Shown piece after piece: positions 1 to 10,563 of a DNA stretch of 64,000 bases. The translations under genes and the position numbers were made by a program. Position 1 is the stretch's first letter; the number at the start of each line of letters is the position of its first letter. The notes under the pieces are model-generated. The model searched no databases. It saw nothing but the letters and a program-made list of their open reading frames with translations, and had not been told where the DNA came from. Origin of the DNA: Brevipalpus yothersi (lineage: Eukaryota > Arthropoda > Arachnida > Trombidiformes > Tenuipalpidae); NCBI GenBank assembly GCA_003956705.1, contig QZCP01000120.1, positions 121,500 to 185,499 on the forward strand. The letters are read 5' to 3'.

Positions 1-1150
1 CCTTTCGATGATGAAATTAGCACGATCTACAGTTCTGAGTACGATTCTAAGTTCCCATCACACAACCACGTAGAATCAGATAAATCATCTAAGGAGTGTA
101 ACAAAATCTATCAAAATAGAAACTGTGGAAGTGATCTCTTCATTCCTTACCATCAGAGTCATCAAGATGCGTTTCCACTGATCAGTAGCTTAAAACACAG
201 CCTCACTTTGCCTATCAAGAGAAAAGAAATTCAACTTCAAAAAATTCGGGAAAATCGATATTGTTCATCTTGGCGTGACTTAATTCATGGAGTAATTGAT
301 CATTTTGTATTTCGTACGGTCTTCATTTGGTTGATCATAATCGACAGCATCTTAATCATTATTGATCTCTCTCTACCTACGGAGATTCATCATCAACACC
401 AATATCTTGATATCGTTGCCTTCGTATTCTCGATCATCTTTTTCGTTGAGATGACATTACGCATCTATTCTATTGGGTAGGTTGAATATCAAAATAATTC
501 TACAACAGATGGTTCAAGGTTTCAGAATTCTCACTCCTTCATAATCAGAGATAGAAGAGAAAATCCCAAAATTATGCTCCAATTATATTCCGAGTGAAAT
601 TCTGAGATTTTAGCCCTAAGTTACTTCAGTTTCCAAAAAATATTTTGTACCAGTATTTTTTCCGCTGATTGATGATTCATCTTTTTGTTGAGGGCAAACG
701 CTCATTCAACCTGATCTGTTGAATCATCTGAAATTCCTTAATTACCTGAAGATCAAATATGTGACGATACATCTGAAGCAATGTTGTCAACGATAATTGT
801 CGCGTCAACGATATACTTACGATATAATCTTGTAATCGTTTCATTTTTCCTTCTCTCGTCAGAAAACATCAATTTTTCTCAGATTGGTTCGCTTGGGTCG
901 ATTTGATGATCACACTTCTCAGTCTCCCGATCAACTATGTTTGCATGATGTCCCATCTTGCCAGATTCGAAAGGTAGGATAAAATACAAGTTTGGTCGCT
1001 ATTTTATTGCTTAATTTCTACCAACTCATCGTTATATTCATTTTTCTTTCTCCACTAAGGTTAATAATCATCATTCGACTTGTTCCACTCGCAAGATTAT
1101 TCGAAATAGTTCGAGAGATTGTGGATGAATTCCAATTGAGGAGAAAATGA
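1..1150 (+). CDS. Voltage-sensor-domain membrane protein, partial 5' (join 1-476, 863-973, 1060-1150)
   Basis: The frame is open from base 1, so the 5' end is missing. Joining three exons gives 225 residues in one frame. The acceptor at 861-862 is preferred over the one at 881-882 because it alone restores a S2-S3 linker (KHQFFSDWFAWVDLM) typical of voltage-sensing phosphatases. Visible segments are S1 (FVFRTVFIWLIIIDSILIII), S2 (IVAFVFSIIFFVEMTLRIYS, with the usual acidic residue), S3 (aspartate in WVDLMITLL) and S4 (arginines in IIIIRLVPLARLFEIVREIV). The sensor resembles that of TPTE/Ci-VSP and, less closely, Hv1. It stops at TGA 1148-1150 just after S4, so no PTEN-like phosphatase follows in this frame. 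The N-terminal ~70 residues are hydrophilic. The role would be voltage sensing or proton conduction in a membrane; this is family-based inference. It converges with DHX15. Confidence 0.72.
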
Positions 1151-1585
1151 GAATCTTTCTCCTATCATCCTATTTGAATTACTGATATCAGCTGACTATT
1201 CATTGATTATAACATTTCAAGCTAATAAAAAGCATAAAAATTCTCCTCAGCAGTTTGTTGCTGTCTGGAATTTTGTAGGTGATAAAAAAACCATTCAAAT
1301 ATAATCGGATAAGCAAAGTTATCAATAAAACAAACGTTTGTCTGGAATTCGATAATAATTTAATATTGGAAAGATTGACGAACGAGGCACATTCAATCAG
1401 AATCTTGGCATCATGTCAATGATTGAATTATGAATTTGAATATGATCAACTTAAAAAACTGATGATCCAAGAATGTTAAGCCAAACCACTTTCACAATCC
1501 TAGCCCCATGGAAGACGTCCGCCTTTTTACATCAAATGGCAAAGACATAATAATTTGATATCTTTGCTATAAATTGTGTTTTGTG
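1151..1585. other. Convergent 3' intergenic segment between voltage-sensor gene and DHX15
   Basis: AT-rich, no coding signal seen. Its sequence recurs in degraded form after both voltage-sensor fragments further along (about 8730-9200 and 15130-15600), so it belonged to the segment that was duplicated. Confidence 0.6.
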
Positions 1586-4042
1586 CTAAAATCCTCTCCG
1601 AAACTGTTGTGATTCTAATTTTTCTTTGATTCCTTCTAAAATATTTTTAGCTTCACAAGGAGGAAAATTGTCCAGATCATAATAGTTGGGCGCTATCCGA
1701 ATCAACCATTCTGGATTGATATCAGTGACAGTTCTGATATAATTTTTGGTAGTCAAAACGAATTCATTGTAGATCACCCAAGCTGGCTTGTGATCGAGAA
1801 CACTTGAAGGATGAAGTTGAACATTCTGATTATCTTTTACCGTCAAATATTGTCCAGTCCTCTCTAAATGAGCAATCTGCATGAAAAATCCTGCTACAAG
1901 AGCTTTCCGGATATTGATGTAATAATCACCACTCGTGAATTCGGTGGAAATTCTCTTTAGATCAAACCTATCCATTATGCGTGATAATTGTTGACGGACA
2001 TTATCAGCACTTTTCAAGGATCGATAATTGATGAAATTTTCGAAACACCATTGGGCATCATCATGGTTTTGCTTAAACGCATGATAAACGTTGAGTAGCG
2101 TTAGATGATCACCATTGCAATGAGCAAAACGCGTCTTTGCATCATCAGCAGCTTTTTTTAGATCATTTGGTCGGACAAAACATTGAGGGACTGAAAGCAT
2201 AGCTGTTATGGACAAAGCTTCATTGGAGCAACTGAAATCACATGAAGCAATCAGCATCTTGGCAAGTTGAGGATCGAGAGGAAACTCGGCCATCACTGAT
2301 CCTAATTCAGTCAGATCTCCATCATCATCAAGAGCACCTAAATAATTGAGTAGTTCTAGAGCACGCATAAGTGTTTCTGGTGCTGGTGGATCCATGAAAT
2401 CAAAGTGAACCAAATCGTTGATTCCTAACTTTTTTAACTGAAGCACAACTGAGCCTAAATTAGATCTTAAAATTTCAGGATATGTATTTTCTTGCATTTC
2501 AGTTTTGTAGGCCTTTTCAGTGTACAGACGGAAACACTTTCCAGGTTTTGTTCGTCCAGCACGACCAGCCCGCTGTTGGGCAGAGGCTTTTGAGATAGCT
2601 GAGACGAGTAAGGACTCTACACGAATTCGGGGATTGTAAACCTTTTGTTTAGCGAAACCAGGATCAATAACAAATACTACACCATCAATTGTGAGAGATG
2701 TTTCGGCTATATTGGTGGCAGCAACCACTTTACGGCCTATCAGTCCATTTGGTTTGTTAGGTGGAGCAGGCTCGAATATACGTTGTTGCATATTTGGTGG
2801 TAGAGTAGAATATAGAGGTATACACTTTATTTCGCCGACATCGGGGCCAAGATTGTCTACTTCTCGCTTTATTCGTTTGCAAGCTTCTTCAATTTCCTGC
2901 GGGATAGATCGAATATAAATTTTTCTGCAATAAAATACATTAGGCTCTATCTTACCTCTTGTCCAGTCAGGAAAACTAGTATGTCACCCTCAACCTCATC
3001 TCCAACATGAATTTGGAGAACAGTTCTGATGGCTGCTTCAAGATAATCTCTTTCTGGTTCTTGAGTGTAAAAAATTTCAACAGGAAACGTTCTTCCAGGT
3101 ACATTGAGGAGAGGAGCATCATCAAAATATACTTGAAATTTTCCAGCATCCAAAGTGGCACTCATTACCACAATTTTCAAATCAGTTCTCTTGGTAATTA
3201 CTTGTTTTAGTACTCCCATCAATATATCGGTAGCTAGTGTACGTTCATGAGCCTCGTCTAGCAGCACAATGTTATAATTTTCTAACAATGGATCAGACAT
3301 AGCTTCTCTCAACAGCATACCATCGGTCATATACTTGAGTACAGTTTTCTCATTCGAACAATCTTCAAATCTTATGCTGTAACCAACTTCATTACCCAAT
3401 TGACAATCCATTTCTTCTGCAACTCTTGTAGCAACACTCATAGCTGCTACTCTTCTGGGTTGAGTACATGCAACTCCTGAAATATAGACAGATCATAAAA
3501 TATTTAAACATATGGTCATAAAATTTTGACAATTAAACATATAAAATTGCTCATTCCATATGCGGGGAAACTTACCCAATTTCCGATTAGCATTACGAAG
3601 ATATTCAACACACCATTGAGGTATTTGAGTTGTCTTACCGGAGCCCGTTTCACCCACCAGTACCAGAATACTGTTCTTGTCCAGTAGTTCAAAAAATTTA
3701 TTGCGATATTCCCAAACAGGCAATTGTATACGCTTTCGGAAAAGTTCATAATAGCGTTTAGAGTATGGAATATGACTGTATGGATTCACACCAGCAGGTA
3801 CAGTTGATACCGGTGCAGATGGTAATGTAGATTGGGCAACTTGAGATCCACTTTCATTGTTCTCTTGGGATGATCCTGGTGTGGGATCACTTTTTGACAA
3901 TGGATCACCATCAATTCTAATCAAGAGATGAAGATTGTAATGATTAATATAAATGTAAACACTCATAACAACACCATTTAAAGTGATCTTACCTGCCTTT
4001 TTTTGGTTTGTCACCAAGATCTATTCTTGGTCTCTTGTACAT
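1586..4042 (-). CDS. DHX15: DEAH-box RNA helicase DHX15/Prp43, complete (join 3993-4042, 3576-3916, 2956-3476, 1586-2896)
   Basis: Four exons join to 740 residues with introns of 76, 99 and 59 bp. The start Met (4040-4042) opens MYKRPRIDLGDKP, like the DHX15 N-terminus. Motif I GETGSGKT, motif II DEAH, motif III SAT, GQEEI, TNIAETSLTIDG and QRAGRAGR are all present, followed by the ratchet/winged-helix region (PAPETLMRALELLNYLGALDD) and the OB-fold C-terminus (HLERTGQYLTVKDNQNVQLHPS, NEFVLTTKNYIRTVTDI). The residues that confer near-identity to human DHX15 run the whole length. Known role: disassembly of intron-lariat spliceosomes and ribosome biogenesis, activated by G-patch proteins, in the nucleus. 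The N-terminal tail is short and acidic/Ser-rich rather than the long charged tail of vertebrates. Fragments of this gene recur at 7637-7972, 9168-9205, 14020-14368 and 15556-15605. Confidence 0.96.
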
Positions 4043-4453
4043 TTTGACACCGTGAAATGATCAGTATCCAAAATTGGAACGATTAATTAATCAGAACACA
4101 ATTTAAACAACAAACATCAACAAGACAATCTCACTTACATGTACCGGGCGCTCAGAGGCTATTGAGTCATACAGACTCTGTATCCCAGGCAACATATGAG
4201 CCTCATAGCAGGCGCGTAAGTAGATGTGTTTCGATTTGATTTGATTCGCGGAATTTCGACAGTAACTGTAGTTCGAGAAATTAAACGAAAATTTTCGCAA
4301 TTTAATCCCCAAAAAACATGAATTTTATTGAAATATAATGTCATCAATGTGAATGATCAAGATTAAGATTGAAAAATGATTTCGATGGACAATCTATCTA
4401 AATTGTTAGTGCTAACTATGATAAGGAGAGATTCAACAATTTTTAGAAAGTTT
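4043..4453. other. Spacer: DHX15 upstream region and vasa A 3' flank
   Basis: No coding region supported. Short open frames here have no recognisable content. It should carry the DHX15 5' UTR/promoter and the vasa A polyadenylation site. Confidence 0.45.
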
Positions 4454-6842
4454 CTACCACTCTTCATCCCCATCAGCAGCAGAGGTAGTCGCGGCAGAAT
4501 CAGTTTTATCACTGTGTCCATTTGATTTCTCCTAAAGTTGAAAAAGAGAGGCATTAGATTGAAATATTAGGAGATAGTGAAAAAAAATTATTTACCGATC
4601 GAATATCAGTGGCAACATCTTCGCTTGAGGTACCCATTACACCAGCAGCTTCTTCTTTGAGCCATTCAGGAGGTGTTTGGAAAGCGGCGTCCATCACTTT
4701 AACAATTTGATCGACCAGAGCTTTATCCTCCGTTCGTCCAGGATCATAGAAACTTGTCGCACGCCCGGTTTTACCAACACGTCCAGTACGACCAATTCGA
4801 TGAACGTAATCGTCTATTTCTTTTGGAAGATCATAATTAATTACGTGAAGAACATCGGTAATATCGAGTCCACGGGCAGCAACGTTGGTAGCGACCAAAA
4901 TTGGGAATTTTCCAGTCTTCAGATCTCTCAGTGCTTGCTCACGCTGAGATTGGAAACGATCACCATGAATGCTCGTTGATTTATATCCCTCCTGTGATAG
5001 GTAAGTGGCCAGGAAATCGGCAGTTTTTTTGGTCTCAACGAATACCATAGTTCGATCTTTTATGTCACAGCTCCCGAGAAGTTCAATAAGCTTGGTGCGT
5101 TTTTCACTCCTCTCTACTCGCAATACTTCTTGGGTGATGTCTCGATTGGCACCTCCGATCACTCCTACAGCAACAAATACATAATTGTCGGCTAAAAATT
5201 CAGTAGCAACTCTCTGAACTTTCTTTTCGAATGTGGCACTGTACATTAGAGTTTGTCTTACACCGGCTTTTGGCATACTGGGATTTGAAACAATTTGGCG
5301 AATTTCACTAATAAAACCATCGTCGATCATTCGATCAGCTTCATCTAGAATTAAGAAACGGATTTTCGAGAAGCTCACATAACCTCTCTTAACAAAGTCT
5401 AATAAACGTCCAGGAGTTGCAACAAGGAAATGAACTCCTTTAGAGAGTTGAGCTCTCTGATGATTAGTAGATGTACCTCCATAGAGGATAGCCGTTTTCA
5501 AAATTGAGCCTCTACTGAATTGGTAGGCCACTTCATAAATTTGTCGAGCCAATTCACGAGTTGGAGTTACAACCAATGCCAAAGGCTCTTGGCATTCTTC
5601 ACCATATCCATTTGGTAGATCACCATCTTCAAAAAATGTCTGCAATATTGGCAAAACAAAAGCCAAAGTCTTACCGGATCCAGTTTGAGCACAAGCCATC
5701 AAATCCCTCTTCTCGCGGACAACTTTAATTCCAAATTTCTGGATTGGCGTGGGATTCTTAATGCCAGATTCCTCAAGAGCTTTCAATAAAGTTTCACTGG
5801 TGATAGCTTCCTGGAAAGTTTCATAATGAGAATCTTGTTCCCAGTCTGTACCAGTAGATTTACAGGGAACTTTGATAACACTGGCTTCAAAATTAGCACC
5901 AACTTCAACTTTTTCCACTTCGGCGTTCTCGTCAGGCCCATCTGGAATGTAGAGAGGTGGTCGAGGCTTTCCATCGCTGTCCACAGCCTCTTTGGTACAA
6001 TCTTTTGCGAAATGACCCTCTTCCCCGCATCTGTGGCACCCTTTTCCACGGTTACCACCATCATCATTGCCACCTCCATCGGGGCATTCACGAGCAAAAT
6101 GACCCTCTTCACCGCACTTGTGGCACCCTTTTCCACGATTACCGCCACCACCGCTGTCACCTCCATTGGGACATTCACGAGCAAAATGGCCATCTTCACC
6201 ACACTTGCGGCATCCACTGCCACCACCTCCACCATTTGATTTTCTACCAGGCCCTGAACCGAATCCAAAATCAGTACTATCACCACCGGAGCCCCAATTG
6301 CCGCCTGCTTCGGAACCTGTGCCTGAGCTTACATCAGGGGTACTTCCCGAGCCTCCCCATTCGGGTTCGCTTCCAGACCCAAAACCACTATCACCGTTTC
6401 CATTTTGCATGGAACCTCCACCTGAACAATCACGAGCCATGTGTCCTTCCTCACCACACTTGTGACAACCTCTTTTTCGCGGTCCACCAAAACCACCGCC
6501 ACTGCCACCTCCATCAGGACATTCTCTGGCGAAATGCCCTTCGTCACCACACTTATGGCACCCTCGACCACGACCACCGCCGCCGCCACCATTACCACCG
6601 CCGTCAGGGCATTCTCTAGCAAAGTGTCCCTCTTTACCACACTTGTGACAACCTCTACCTCGACCGGCACCACCTCCATCGGGACATTCACGAGCAAAAT
6701 GGCCATCTTTACCACACTTACGGCATCCACTGCCACCACCACTACCAGCACCTGATTTTCTAGCAGGCTCTGAACCGAAACCAAAATCATTACTGTCACC
6801 AGTGGATCCCCATTCACCTTCAGCTGAACTATCACTAGCCAT
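4454..6842 (-). CDS. Vasa-like DEAD-box helicase, paralog A (join 4596-6842, 4454-4531)
   Basis: Two exons join to 774 residues; the 64-bp intron near the 3' end is needed to reach the vasa-type acidic-Trp end GDEEW. The N-terminal half is Gly/Ser/Asp-rich with seven CCHC knuckles (CX2CX4HX4C; the first at residues 40-53). The core has all DEAD-box motifs: Q (NPTPIQKFG), I (AQTGSGKT), Ia (PTRELARQ), Ib (TPGR), II (DEAD), III (SAT), IV (MVFVETKK), V (ARGLDI), VI (HRIGRTGR). Vasa is a germline RNA helicase of the nuage that works in the piRNA pathway and translation. Compared with B and C its linker (IPDGPDENAEVEK) and last exon are divergent, so it is the older branch for the helicase half. 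Intact, but whether it is germline-expressed cannot be told. Confidence 0.93.
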
Positions 6843-7636
6843 GTTGACTTTTTAACTACACTTCGATTAACAATTCAATCAAATGAAAACAAACTTGACA
6901 ATCGATTTACCTTTTATATGATCGCGTTTTTTTTGTGTCGCCAAGAAAAAGAATAAGAAATGTCAAAGGAAAAGAAAAAGAAAAAAAGCTTTCGAAACGT
7001 TAATTAATGACATGCGCAATTGTCCACTTGAGTAACAGTACTTTTGACGATGATTTGATAAGTGTTTCTTATAGATTGATAAAATTAGATCAAAATTAGT
7101 TAGATAGTTATCTTTTTGAGTAAGAAGAAGAGAAATGTTTTCGTTTAATTTTGTTTGCGAGATAAAGGGCTTACGAGAAAAAAGTATGGTCATCATTGAT
7201 CTCAAGGCAACTAATTTTTGGAGGACTTTGGTGATCAATAATTTGGTCAAAAGTACTTGATCATTGTCAAATTTTCTCTATGAGACACATGAAGAGACAT
7301 GATTAAGATGGTCATAATCAGTTTTAAGTCCTCGGTTTATACTTTCAATGTTCCTCGAAATCATCAGTCAGAGGAGTTAAATTAGTCAGAGTAGGAATAA
7401 AATGGTTCAAAGTGTAAGTCATGAACTTTTTCATCTTCTAAGTATCAACTTTCTAAGTGTATTGGTAGTTGAGACCAGTATGTATGGTATCAAACAGTGT
7501 CGGCACATTTTCAATTGAATGGACCTTCCCTACTATTGTATATTTATTCCGATTACTGATTGATTAAGAAGACTTGGCTCATATTTTATTGTGATATCAG
7601 CTATTCGATCGTCACTCAATGTGATATCGGATTTAA
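6843..7636. repeat. Vasa A upstream flank, duplicated upstream of vasa B
   Basis: The first ~600 bp upstream of the vasa A start closely match 13095-13660 upstream of vasa B, including a poly-T stretch (6930) and an ATGCGCA half-site (7012; 13260). The vasa C upstream region does not match. The end of this stretch is copy 1 of the 240-bp repeat. No gene is seen. Confidence 0.75.
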
Positions 7637-7640
7637 ACCC
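7437..7640. repeat. Dispersed repeat R, copy 1
   Basis: Shares with the other four copies a core that reads GAGACCAGTATG, then TTTCAATTGAATGGACC, TATTTATTCCGATTACTG and GATATCAGCTATTCGATCG. This copy lacks about 20 bases (fossil deletion) before TTTTCAATTG. Confidence 0.75.
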
Positions 7641-7972
7641 ATGATAAACGTTGGATAGCGTTAGATGATCACCATTGCAATGAGCTCATCTTCGCATCAT
7701 CAGCAGCTTTTTCTAGATCATTTGGTCGGACAAAACATCGAGGAACTGAACGCATAGCTGTTATGGATAAAGCTTCAATGGAGCAACTGAAATCACAAGA
7801 AGTAAGCATCTCGGCAAGTTAAAGATCGACAGGAAACTTAGCCATCAATGATCCTAATTCAGTCAGATCTCCATCATCATCAAGAGCGCCTAGATAATCG
7901 AGCAGTTCTAGACCGGGTCCAACATTGTCTACTTCTCGCTTTATTTGTTTGCGAGCTTCTTCAATTTCCTGT
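7637..7972 (-). pseudogene. DHX15 fragment 1, internally deleted
   Basis: Matches DHX15 bases ~2080-2360 and then, without the ~480 bp between, ~2842-2905. It carries small indels (for example the region equal to GCATTGCAATGAGC AAAACGCG has lost bases) and cannot encode a helicase. Its far end abuts voltage-sensor sequence directly. Confidence 0.85.
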
Positions 7973-8735
7973 GGGATGGATTCATCATCAACACCAATAT
8001 CGTTGCCTCCGTATTCTCGATCATTTTTCTCGCTCAGATGACATTACGCATCTATTCCATTGGGTAAGTCCAACATCAAAATAATTCTCTACCAGATTGT
8101 TCAAGAATTGATTCCAGAATTCTCACTCCTTAATTGTTAAAAACTCTAGAGAAAATCCCAAAAATATGCTTCAAATATATTTTGAGTGAAATTCTGAGAT
8201 TTTAGCTTTAAGTAACTTCGGTTTGCAAAAAATAATTTGTGCCAGTATTTTTTCCGCTGATTGATGATTCATCTTCTTGTTGAGTGCAAACGCTTATTCA
8301 ACCTGATCTGTTGAATCATCTGAAATTCTTTAATTTACCTGAAGATAAAAAATATGACGATACATCTGAAACAATGATGTCAACGATAATTGTCACCTCA
8401 ACGATATACTTACGATATAATCTTGTAACCTTTCATTTTTTCTCCCCTCGTCAGGAAACATCAATTTTTCTCAGATTGGTTGGCTTGGGTCGATTTGATT
8501 AACACACTTCTCAGTCTCCCGATCAACTATGTTTGCATGATACCCCATCTTGCCAGATTTGAGAGGTAGGATAGAATACAAGTTTGGTGGCTATTTTATT
8601 GCTTAATTTCTACCAACTCATCGTTATATTCATTTTTCTTTCTCTTTTAAGGTAAATAATCATCATTCGACTTGTTCCACTCGCAAGATTAGTCGAAATA
8701 GTTCGAGAAATTGTTAATTAATTCCAATTGAGGGG
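7973..8735 (+). pseudogene. Voltage-sensor gene fragment 1
   Basis: Homologous to bases ~388-1140. It begins inside the S1-S2 loop (GATTCATCATCAACACC), keeps the S2 exon, its GT donor, the S3 exon (from ~8455) and the S4 exon. The S4 exon opens with an in-frame TAA (8653-8655) where the parent has TTA, so the sensor would end before S4. The N-terminal part and S1 are absent. Confidence 0.82.
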
Positions 8736-9282
8736 AAAATGAGAATCTTTCTCCTATCCAATCCAATCAGCTGACTATTCGTTGATTATAACTTTCCAAG
8801 CTAAAAAACACAAAGATTCTGTTCAGCAGTTTGTTGCTCTCTGGAATTTTGAAGACGGTTAAAAATCATCCAAATTTATTTGAATAAGTGAAGGTATCAA
8901 TAAGACAAACGTTTGTCAGGAATTCGATAATAATTTAATGTTGGAAAGATTGACGAAGAAGGTTCATTCAATCAAGATCTTTACATCATGTCGATGATTG
9001 AATTATGAATTATGAATTTGAATTTGAATATCATCAACTTAAAAACTGATGATCCAAGAAAGTTAAGCCAAACTACTTTCACAATCCTAGCCTCATGGAA
9101 GACGTTCGCCTTTTTACATCAATCGGGAAAAACATAATGATTTGACATTATTGCTTTGAAATGTGTTCAACGCCCCTCGTAAATTCTCTTTAAATCAGAA
9201 TAAATTCAATCATTACTCGGTTAGTAAATCCTCTTCCTCAGACATTCGAGGATTTTTTATCAATAGTTTAATAACTTCTCCT
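8736..9282. repeat. Duplicated voltage-sensor 3' flank plus small DHX15 scrap (9168-9205)
   Basis: Corresponds to 1151-1560 and then jumps to sequence like DHX15 ~1930-1965. No gene. The equivalent in the next unit is 15131-15660. Confidence 0.6.
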
Positions 9283-9531
9283 ATGTATCAACTTTCTTCT
9301 AGCTGTATTGATAGCTGAGACCAAGGAGTATCATATCGAGCTCGGTCGGCATATTTCCAAACAATTTCTGTCTCACATTCTCAATTGACTGGACCTTACG
9401 AACTACTGTATATTTATTCCAATTACTGATTGATTAAATTCCTGCATCATATTTCATTTCAATATCAACTACTCGACCGTCAAGGGAAAGCTTGGGAGAT
9501 TTTTTGGGTGTGATATTGGTTGTAAGCTCAA
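9283..9531. repeat. Dispersed repeat R, copy 2
   Basis: Contains the GATAGCTGAGACCAAGGAG ... CATATTTCCAAACAATTT ... TATTTATTCCAATTACTG ... ATCAACTACTCGACCGTCA core. Closest to copy 4 (15673-15925). Confidence 0.75.
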
Positions 9532-9829
9532 TGTTCTCTCCCTTCCCTTCCTTCTCCTAGACAACTAAAACTTGCATTCTCTTTTCACACATTAGTATCT
9601 CATAGAAGGATAAGAAAAGAGAAAAACTTATCCATGATGAGTGTGGAAAGTTGGGTGTTTCATCCCAAAATTCGTGGGAAAAAAAGAGAAACAAAAGAAA
9701 ATGAAAAGGAAATACAGACACAATATGCAAATCTAAATTAACTCACAAGTCAATGGAATTTGGGGCCACATCATAGATGACAATAAGTATGTATGTGAGG
9801 TGAAAAGTGGAATGAGTGGATAGTCAACT
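9532..9829. other. Spacer between repeats, no gene seen
   Basis: Pyrimidine-rich then A-rich sequence that has a counterpart at 15926-16234. No coding signal. Confidence 0.5.
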
Positions 9830-10255
9830 TGGGTGAATCTCTCTAAACGCTTAATGCTGTTCTTCAACCGTATGGTATCGATCGAGAGCCATTTACTCAT
9901 TCAAATTCTCATCAAATATTCACTCATTTATTCTTTCTACTTAATCCACAGTATTGATCATTTTCCATCACAAGAAGAATATTTGATGCTAAAATCGCTT
10001 CGTCAAACAACCGGAACGAACATTCAGAAGATGAATTTTTCTCATCTTCATGGAACTCCTAAAAAAAGGATGAATGAAGATTTTCATCTTCTGAATCCGA
10101 TGTATCTTTCTTTTCATGTGAATGTGTATAAATACATTTAGGAAGATATGAAATGAAATTTAACGCTTGAAAGATTTTCACCTTTTCCCGAAACGAGCAA
10201 AAGGTATTGAATCGAAAAATTTGGTCCATCTATAATCAAAAGGATTCGTTGTGAG
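9830..10255 (+). repeat. Repeat element I, copy 1 (shortened)
   Basis: Shares TCTCTAAACGCTTAATGCTG, CACAGTATTGATCATTTTCC, AAATCGCTTCGTCAAACAAC and the TTTGGTCCATCTATAATC end with copy 2 (16235-16810), and in reverse complement with 29585-30156. It lacks ~110 bp that both others hold (equivalent to 16440-16545). A 102-codon open frame inside looks accidental. Confidence 0.8.
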
Positions 10256-10563
10256 CATAAAAATATTCTGCCTGAACCAAATAGAAAGAAGTTGTGTTTC
10301 ATCACAACTTTGCTACAGATTTCTACAGATTCATCATTACTAAAAAATCTAGAGCCACAAGGAATGATACGGCCAGAAAATCAGATTCTCTGAAAATATT
10401 CAAGTTTTCGAAAAATTAGAAGAGGATGTATTCACGAAGTTCGTTTTGTCTCAATTAAAGAGAAGCATGAAATTTATTGACAAATGATGCTATTCAATTT
10501 GGAGATCAAAACTGATCGAAAAATACGCATTTGATAGAATATGTAATGAATCGGAAGAACCAT
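10256..10563. other. Vasa B 3' flank
   Basis: No gene. Matches part of the flank downstream of vasa C (17440-17620), e.g. the GAAGTTCGTTTTGT and AGAGAAGCATGAAATTTATTG words. Confidence 0.55.

Noticed and set aside
883..973. Acceptor at 881-882 for the S3 exon of the voltage-sensor gene
   Set aside because: It gives a frame that loses the S3 helix; the acceptor at 861-862 restores the S2-S3 linker and keeps the frame through S4.
5783..6755. Long open frames on both strands over the vasa A zinc-knuckle region (same at 11897-12995 and 18956-20111)
   Set aside because: They are shadows of the GC-rich, repetitive Gly/Cys-knuckle codons. Their products are Thr/Ser/Val or His/Pro low-complexity and track the knuckle repeats exactly.
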